From assembly GCA_020465985.1 (NCBI GenBank), contig JAANYP010003256.1:372001-436000 (forward strand): DNA of 64,000 nucleotides, written 5' to 3'. The notes under the pieces were generated by a model. That model was not told where the DNA came from and ran no database searches. It saw only the letters and a program-made list of their open reading frames with translations. Made by a program: the position numbers and the translations under genes. Shown one piece after another: positions 57,002 through 64,000 of this stretch. The DNA comes from Centrapalus pauciflorus. Lineage: Eukaryota; Streptophyta; Magnoliopsida; Asterales; Asteraceae. Within the stretch, counting starts at the first letter, position 1; the number at the start of each line of letters is the position of its first letter.

Positions 57002-58024
57002 GAAAAGTGAGTGTGTGGCTGTCATGTACCTAAGTTTGGGTATAGAACCCTCCAAAACGACGTCGTATTGGTAATTTAAAAGAAAACGCTGCAAACGACT
57101 CCTTCCTGCTTCTCTTCCCTTCGACCATCCATATTCCCCTCTCCTCCCTGCTTCTCTTCTTGGATCGAACCAGTCCTGCTTCTATCCTTCGAGCGATAAT
57201 GAACCAGAGAGAAAAAACATTTAGGGTTCTTTTCTTTTCCTCTTTTTCCTCTTCGAACATTTTTCTCCATGCTTCTCTTCTTCCAGCGAAAACGAACCAG
57301 AGAGAAAAGCATTTAGGGTTATTTGCTTTTCCTCTTTTTCCTCTTCTAGTCAGGGTTTCTTTGGTTTTCCTCTTCAAATTTTGGGTTCTTCGCTCATAAT
57401 GTGATCGAACTAAAGTAGCAAGTGAAATCCCTCTTTCTTCAACTGCCTGCTAATCAAACATCTAAATCGTAAGGTATAATCAAGTTTTGTCTTCGATTTA
57501 TGATTTTAGCTATGCATAAAAGGTTATTTGGTTCAAGTATTGCGTTTGATTATCTTGTGGACATGGCTTTCCTTTTCTTTGATCCGATCTGTTTGATTAT
57601 CTTGTGGTCATGGTTGCATATTTTTCTGCATTCAATGATTATTGTTAAAATTCAATACGGGTTTAAGTTGATGGTTTTGATTTTATTTTTTCAAGCTAAA
57701 CATGGAAATTTGGCATGGGTTCTGCCTCTGTATTGATTGATTCTCCCTATGTCAATACTCCAATCGAGTATTTTGCCTTTGATTTGAACGAATGCCACTT
57801 ACTTGCTCCACCTCTGTTTTGATTGCTCCTCTCATCATATTCAGGTACTTCGTTACAAGGTTTATTGATACATTGAGGTTTAAAAGTATATAAACCATTT
57901 TAGAATTGTACACATCTAGTAGTTATATGTGGTTTCTTTGAGTTGCTTATATAAGTGATTTGGTCTATATAGGATGCAAAATTATGAGTTCATTCTTTCA
58001 AATTATGAGTTCATTCTCATATAT

Positions 58025-58090
58025 AGATCCATAGCTCAAATGGTTAGAGCGCCAATATGGGAAGATGGTGGTTCGATTCCACCTGGATCT
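58025..58090 (+). tRNA. tRNA-like sequence, shortened anticodon arm
   Basis: Acceptor arm AGATCCA/TGGATCT (7 bp), D arm GCTC/GAGC with AAATGGTTA, T arm GGTGG-TTCGATT-CCACC are all perfect. The region between D and T arms is only 16 nt, where a tRNA needs about 22, so no normal anticodon stem-loop forms. Box A and box B are intact, so it could still be transcribed by RNA polymerase III. Probably a tRNA relic. Confidence 0.5.
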
Positions 58091-58892
58091 TAGACATGTT
58101 ATTTTTCTTTTGTTACAATTATAAGTTGTGAATGTGTGCAGTGTTTAAAGAAACCAGTAGCTACAGAGATACTCTTTGGTGTATTTACTACTGTATTCTC
58201 TTGTTCAACAGCTGAATTAAGTTGTGAAGTTGTGAATGTGTGTAGTGTTTTAAGCAGGGATACTCTTTGATGTATTTACTTGTTCAACAGCTGAATTACT
58301 TGATCAGATGTCATTATGTATGGCCAGTTAGAGATATCAATGTCATTATGTATGGCCAGTTAGAGATCACTACTTTATTCTCTCTTATGCTTCTTAAATT
58401 TGAAACATTAGTGATTAATGTCTTGTGCATATGTTTAGATCAGAATTGGCCAATAGACCGAGTTATGGCTAGATTTTCGAGTTCATTGTACTCCACAGGT
58501 GAGATTTTATGGGGCAACAAAAGTTCTGTTTATTTTTATATTAAAAATCCAATAAGTAAATGCAAATGTGCATGTTTATGGCGAATGTGTGCAGTGTTTA
58601 AAATAGAAACTAACAGTAGCGAGGTGCATATGTGTTGCTTTTAATTTTACTTGCTACGCTAAGCATCACCTTGATTAGAATACATCCATTTAAAAGATAA
58701 TCATTAAGTATATTTTTAGTAGCAATGCATACACAAGATAATCATGAAACTGAAGTTGATATGTAAGTGAACCAGAGCACTCCTTAGTAGTGATGGAACC
58801 AGATCTAATCTGAGGTCATACATTGTCTTTCATGATTGTTCAAGTTCATATATATAGTGGTACCTACATGATCTAATCTGAAATAATATCAA

Positions 58893-58961
58893 AGATCCAG
58901 GTGGAATCGAACCACCGTCCTCCCATATATGGGTGCTCTTACCACTTGAGCTTATAGATCT
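58893..58961 (-). tRNA. tRNA-like sequence, inverted second copy
   Basis: Acceptor AGATCTA/TGGATCT (one G-T pair), D arm GCTC/GAGC, T arm GGTGG/CCACC. The anticodon region is CCCATATATGGG-like, 18 nt between arms. Inverted relative to 58025-58090 and about 80% identical. Confidence 0.5.
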
Positions 58962-60820
58962 ATAATCTTGATGATCTTGTTCTTCATCTAATTCTTGTGT
59001 TTCTTGACAAAGGTTCTCAAAAGAATGTTATTGTAATCATAGGATTCAACAACTAAAATTTCATGAATTACGCAGTGATTATCTAACTCTTATAAAACTA
59101 GGCAAAAACAATCTAAAAAGTCATTTGCAAAAGTTAATCAAACTTGTCTAAGTGTATGGAGCTGAAAAGATAAACAAAACACAAGGACGTGCAAAATCGT
59201 TTTTGGAAGTCTGCAAAAAAGTTGGCTTGTACAAGGGGACAAACAGAGTTTGTACAGCAGCAACTCCTTTTGGTTGATGGCCAAATTCAGTCTTTCTAAA
59301 TTAAAATTATCTAATAATTAGGTGCTTGTTGAAAAACACAAAGGAAATGAAATTAAGTGTTTGTGTGTGCATGATAGTAATGTGTGCGTGTGTGTCTGGA
59401 AAACATAATGCAAAATCAGAAGTAGTAGCCCCTTAACATGGAATATTTGAAGAATGAATTTACGTTTAAATGTGAATTCTGTTTTTTTAAATGAATTTAC
59501 GTTTAAATGTAATGCTTAATATTTCACCAAATAGTCTAGGAACAAATATTTTATTTGTACTATATACTTGTGGAATGCCATTTACTGGTAAATTCTTGTC
59601 CAAAATTGAAAACGTACAGGACATTCAAAAAAGAAATTGCAGTGGTCTGTAAGTACAAGAGGGAGTAACAAATTGAAAAAAATATTTAATCAAGGATAAT
59701 CTCCATGACAAAATAAATATTTAAACAACTTACTCTACCGCGTGTAGCCATGCTTCTCCTCATGAGCTGAGATAAACTTATCAGATTATTACTTGAAGTG
59801 CGGATGACTCATGAGAACAACCTCAGACATTGAATCCAATAATAAAGCACAGATGCTTGAAGCCATCATTATACTAAACCAGTCAACATCATCTTCTTCA
59901 AATAGTTGGCTCTAACATGTAATTCTAGTTTTATTTTGAGTATAAGGTTGTGTGCAAAATTGAAATGAATCTTGAATTCCTAATTTCCTATTAAATAAAA
60001 CACAATGCTTCAATCTTGACATTCTTAACTTATTATGGTTTCGGAGCATTTTATTCTGCACAGAAATTAGCCCCTGGTGTATATATAAAATTGAAATTCT
60101 AAGTTTTCATTTAAGCATTTCATCGAACATCTCATGTGCGTTTTTATTCAATATAATTATCAAGAAAAGTTACACTTAACTGTTGCCCACACATAATCAA
60201 CTTATACTACCTCTTATAGAATCGAGCATTAAAGCAAATTTGTTGACGGAAAAACCAAACAAATTTGAGATATCAGTGTGTATGAAATAGTTTTGAGTTA
60301 AGAGAGGAAAGTAAAATAATATTACCTTTATCATAGATTGATCGGTTTTGAGAGAAAAAAAAATCAAAGCGTAGGAGCTGGAAATATTGTATATTGATCG
60401 ATCAAGGAGAGAGAGTTGCTTTAATTGCAATTGATGACAAACCAATGACGATTTTATCCAAACTAGAAGGGAATTTTAGTTCAAATTAGTACAGATACAT
60501 GATGAATTGATGTTAGTGAGATGAGGAGCAAAGAAGGAAGGACGGACCAGTTGGGACGAAAACCAATTGGATGGTCGAACAATGAAGGAAGCAAGTCTGG
60601 TTTGTTTACGGTCGAAGAAGAGAAGCAGGGAGGGAGAGGGAGGAAGATGGATGGTCGTTCGAAGAAGAGAAGCAGGGATGAGAGGGGAATATGGATGGTC
60701 GAAGGGAAGAGAAGCAGGGAGGAGTCGTTTGCAGCGTTTTCTTTTAAATTACCAAAACGATGTCGTTTTGGAGGGTTCTATACCCAAACTTGGGTACATG
60801 ACAGCCACACACTCACTTTC

Positions 60821-60823
<3 letters not shown>

Positions 60824-60861
<38 letters not shown>
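60824..60861. repeat. (TA)n right of element B
   Basis: About 18 TA dinucleotides. Confidence 0.95.
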
Positions 60862-60862
<1 letters not shown>

Positions 60863-61450
60863 CGTACCTATGAGTTTCCAACGTATCCTTATGTGAATGA
60901 TCATTCACATATATATTTTTTGAATAGACATGTGTAAGACAACATTATAAAACTTTTCTTCAAATGGAGCAAAATCATAAATCTTGTATGGTAAAAAAGA
61001 TCATGTGAATGGTGTAAATGATCATTCACTTGGAAGACCTTTCATATAAATATGCATTGAACATTCACATAAATTTTAGGGACATAAAAAGTGTTAATGT
61101 ACGTGATATTCATATATCATATGCATAACATTAATTTAAACATGACTATGAGAAAAAAAAATAAAAAAAAGTTTTTTAATACATTTGGGTGCACTTGATT
61201 CTAGAGATACTTTTTTGAACCTGATTCTATATATATGTACGTAAATTGAGGGGGGTTCAATGAAAAACCAAAATGGATCGGAAAACCTCGGAAACCAATC
61301 CCAACCATTGGATCTGGTGCAAATGGAAAAAAAAGAGCGGTGGCATGATTATATCAATTAAAAAGCAAAAACTTTTGGAAAAATGATAAATTATTGTTAA
61401 ACACATTAAATAGTTGTTATAGAAACGATAATAAGACAGTATTAAAATAT
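60862..61450. other. Non-coding DNA
   Basis: No gene. Small repeat GATCATTCAC (60899, 61019) and a GGGGGGTTCAATGAAAAACC motif near 61250 that resembles transposon ends. Confidence 0.3.
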
Positions 61451-61459
61451 TTAATTAAA

Positions 61460-62403
61460 GGGATAATTGCATAAAAAACCTTAAAGTTTGACCATTTTTG
61501 TGATTAAAAGCCCTAACCATTTTTTGTTGCACAAAAAACCTCTAACCAGTAAAATCCTTTGAAATTAGGACATGACCGGTTATAAAAGGTTGCTATGCTT
61601 ACAAGGCACACACGTGACGTCCACATGGCAAACCCGACTTACGTGGCGCCTACGTGGCACTACATGTATAATTCTTAAACTGAATTTTTGCATAAAAAAA
61701 CCCTGAAATTGGTGACTTTTTCGATTAAAATCCTTAACTATATTTTTCTCACCTCTAACCAACAATAATATTTACCTTTTCTCTTTTTCTCTACCTCCAA
61801 AAACTCCGATTACTCTATCTCATCTTTATGTTCGGTGTTGTTTATTTTTATGTATGTATGTTCGATTAACTTTTGCCGTTTAATCTTAAATTTTAACTTC
61901 AATTGTGCACATGGAATCGATTTCATTTTGTTTTCACGAGTTGCATTTTTAGGTTCAACTTTATGTTCAATTTCATTTATCTATATTCCATTTTAGCAGA
62001 GCAGTGAGGTTCGCTAGCCCAAAGGGTGGAGGTTTCATTGGGAAACGAATTCTTTATTTGATAAATAAAAGTTTAATAAATATCCAGGTTATCAAAATGC
62101 AATCAGTGAAGACTCAATTTTAATTATCTTTGTTGGTTGGATGTTTTTTATCAAATTAAAAATAATTTGGGGTTTTAATTGAAAAAACTAATCAAGTTGG
62201 AGGTTTTTTACGCAAAAATCTATTTAAAAGTTTTACACATCATCAAGTTGCAACCGGCTAAACCGGTAGCAAGTCAGATTTTTTTATAAAAGCCCAAATT
62301 TACAAAGTTTTAACCAGTTCGAGGTTTTTTGTGCAATGAAAACTGGTTGGGGGTTTTAATCGCAAAAATGGTCCAACTTAGAGGTTTTTTGCGTAATTTC
62401 CCC
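61460..62403. mobile_element. Mutator-type non-autonomous element
   Basis: TIRs begin GGGATAATTGCATAAAAAACC and end GGTTTTTTGCGTAATTTCCCC. The 9-bp flanks TTAATTAAA and ATAATTAAA match at 8 of 9. Subterminal repeats of AAAAAACCTC/GAGGTTTTTT. No ORF of note. Confidence 0.82.
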
Positions 62404-62892
62404 ATAATTAAAAAATGTTAAATTTAACAAACATGAGGATACATGTGTTTGCAAGTTTTCAAAAGTAGAGAATGTTTAGTTAAGATGGAGAATAAAAGTA
62501 GGAAAAGGATAATTGCAATTAATAATTGCAATATAAGTAATAAGTTGAATGAAGAACTTTATTTCTTGTTTCTTACTTGTTATTAGAGATTCCTAGTTAT
62601 ATAAAATTATTTCAGGGCCAAAAATTATAATTTCTACGAATGACATGGATGGTTATGCAATTTACTATTTTTTTTGGAAAATTTTTTCTAATGTTTTATT
62701 GTAAATATTTATTTATTAAAAGTTAGCGTGTAATATGTGAGTCAATAAACTATAATACTTATCTTACATTGTAACCTTTTTATATCGTTTTGTACCATTA
62801 AAATATTAAATTCACATATTATTATAGTATGTTCTAGATAATCTTTATCTATTTTAGTTTCGTTTTTATGTATTACTTAAATCTATATTCTA

Positions 62893-62960
62893 TCTATAGT
62901 ATTAAATGAGTAACTGATATGTCACATGTCATGATCTCATTTGCTTTGTCACATGTCGAT
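62893..62960 (+). mobile_element. Helitron 5' terminus
   Basis: TCTATAGTATTAAATGAGTAAC after A, with GTCACATGTCATG following, as in the other Helitrons of this window. The matching 3' end was not found. Confidence 0.5.
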
Positions 62961-63508
62961 CTCTCATTTTGTCAATTTATTTACTATTTTACTTAAAATT
63001 TAAAATAAATCAAATCTATTCAAATCTAGTATGATTAATTTAATAACTAACTAACTAAAAGTAAACAAACTCTATTATTCTTAAAATTATTATATTATAC
63101 ATATTTATTTCTAAAGTTAATCACTGTAATACATGTGTATTAACCTACTTTTATGATAAAGAAGAACACTAGAATGACAAATTTATTATTTTTAAAAATT
63201 GAAATAAAAAATAAATGCAGCAATTTATTTTTAAAGGCTATAAATATTAATATATGTCTAATTTTATGTTTATCTACACTTTATTTAAATAAATTTTATT
63301 AAATAGCTAGCGGGTAATTAAAGTAGTATATTATTATAATATGTTATATTATTAATTATATTATATTATTAAATACGATACATAAATTTAGATACACTTT
63401 TGTTGATTGAGTTATATATTATTGGTTGTTATTATCATATTAATTGACTGTAACTACGATGATTTTCCATTTATTAATGACACTGTCTTACGTTTTTATA
63501 TTTTAGAA

Positions 63509-63770
63509 CTAGTTTATAACCCACGTATTACGTTGATATTTTTAGTTAAATTTATTTATATAAAATGTATTTGAGTAAAAATAGAAACATACAAAAATAA
63601 TAATTGTGTTTATTTTTTATTATTTACAGATTAAAAAATAGTGTATATTTATCTTTTTTTAAAATATTAAATTGTATTTATCTTTTTTTTTATAAGTTGT
63701 AATTATCTTTTTGGTGAACATAAAGGTGACACGTGACATTTGATGTTTTCCTTTATTATACATAATAATA
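63509..63770 (-). mobile_element. Helitron relic, 3' end
   Basis: Minus-strand hairpin CAACGTAATACGTGGG, then TTATAAACTAG (63512-63509) with T beyond. GTCACGTGTCACC at about 63725-63740 marks the 5' subterminal region; the exact 5' end is degenerate. 62961-63508 and 63771-64000 are AT-rich with no gene. Confidence 0.55.
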
Positions 63771-64000
63771 ATAATAATTTCACAACTAATTCAAATTTTA
63801 CATTTGGGTCTAATTATGATTATTATGGATAATAATGATAGATATTTATTTTAGGTAAACATTAATTTTAAATGTTACAAAATCTAATTTATTACTAATT
63901 AATTAATGAAAAAAATAAAGTCAAAATTTAATACAATTAAGGTGTTAAATTTGGAAAAAGATGTATAAAAATAAAATTTTCTTGTATTGTAGAACTGACA

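Larger units (their letters stand above)
57000..60823. mobile_element. 3.8-kb TIR element B inserted in (TA)n
   Basis: Left TIR (57000-57180) and right TIR (60640-60823, inverted) match for about 180 bp: GGGAAAAGTGAGTGTGTGGC, CAAGTTTGGGTATAGAACCC (one-base difference), CTTCCCTTCGACCATCCAT. (TA)n lies outside both ends, hiding any TSD. The left inner part (57180-57420) is CT-rich with duplicated AACCAGAGAGAAAA...TTTAGGGTT, like a promoter-leader. No coding domain is found across the element. It contains two inverted tRNA-like sequences. Confidence 0.85.

Noticed and set aside
57030..57399. Lys/Glu-rich frames on both strands
   Set aside because: They lie in the TIR and CT-rich leader of element B and mirror the frames at 60521-60896 in the other TIR.
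1..64000. CRISPR arrays, bacterial operons or plasmid origins
   Set aside because: The sequence is plant nuclear DNA; regular repeats here are microsatellites, minisatellites or transposon words without spacer structure.

Overview
The window is nuclear DNA of a flowering plant, most likely a eudicot. The evidence is the AT-rich composition, a plant-type three-exon beta-tubulin gene, plant-style polycistronic snoRNA genes, and a dense load of Helitrons, PIF/Harbinger MITEs, hAT and Mutator elements, tRNA-derived SINEs and a TR-GAG-type retroelement. The family cannot be fixed from sequence alone. Protein-coding content is very low: two intact genes and a few decayed gene pieces. Most reading frames longer than 60 codons here are chance frames.

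Region 1 (about 470-8710, minus strand) is the most informative part. It has no protein gene but is a tandemly duplicated cluster of small nucleolar RNA genes. Around 22 copies of about 9 snoRNA types are visible, box C/D and box H/ACA mixed. A plant snoRNA-type promoter (telo-box, two Site II boxes, TATA box) sits at 8615-8705 and reads leftwards. The unit order, in the direction of transcription, is [25S GAUGAGUAGG guide] - U18 - orphan C/D plus H/ACA for the 25S UAUGACUC/CUUAAGG site - 25S CUGUUGAGCUUG guide - 18S AGAGGGAGC guide - two-hairpin H/ACA - snoR77 - an unassigned hairpin block. The unit appears once at about 4150-8050 and again at about 1110-3725, with a further partial copy at 472-726.

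Region 2 (8715-12219) is a complete-ended Mutator-like element with a perfect 10-bp target duplication. It landed just upstream of the snoRNA promoter; its transposase is frameshifted and lacks the catalytic core. Region 3 (12.3-26.5 kb) is transposon-rich: Helitrons, a 1.1-kb hAT with perfect TSD, local repeats, a stray U2AF65-like exon, and a PIF-type MITE whose right end is about 220 bp upstream of the tubulin start codon.

Region 4 (26739-30135) is an intact beta-tubulin gene. Region 5 (30.4-37.4 kb) holds nested hAT and Tourist-like elements, a 376-bp tandem duplication, and a 2-kb gag-only retrotransposon with two LTRs and a 5-bp TSD. A small gene for an uncharacterised membrane protein follows at 38465-38842. 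Region 6 (39-55 kb) is mostly non-coding, with a SINE, a decayed SNAP33-type SNARE remnant, several MITEs and a 3.1-kb TIR element. Region 7 (55.4-60.9 kb) contains two unrelated TIR elements inserted side by side in a (TA)n microsatellite. The larger carries two inverted tRNA-like sequences with shortened anticodon arms. The last 3 kb hold a MULE-type MITE and Helitron termini.

Statements about rRNA complementarity use remembered conserved rRNA sequence and should be checked by alignment.
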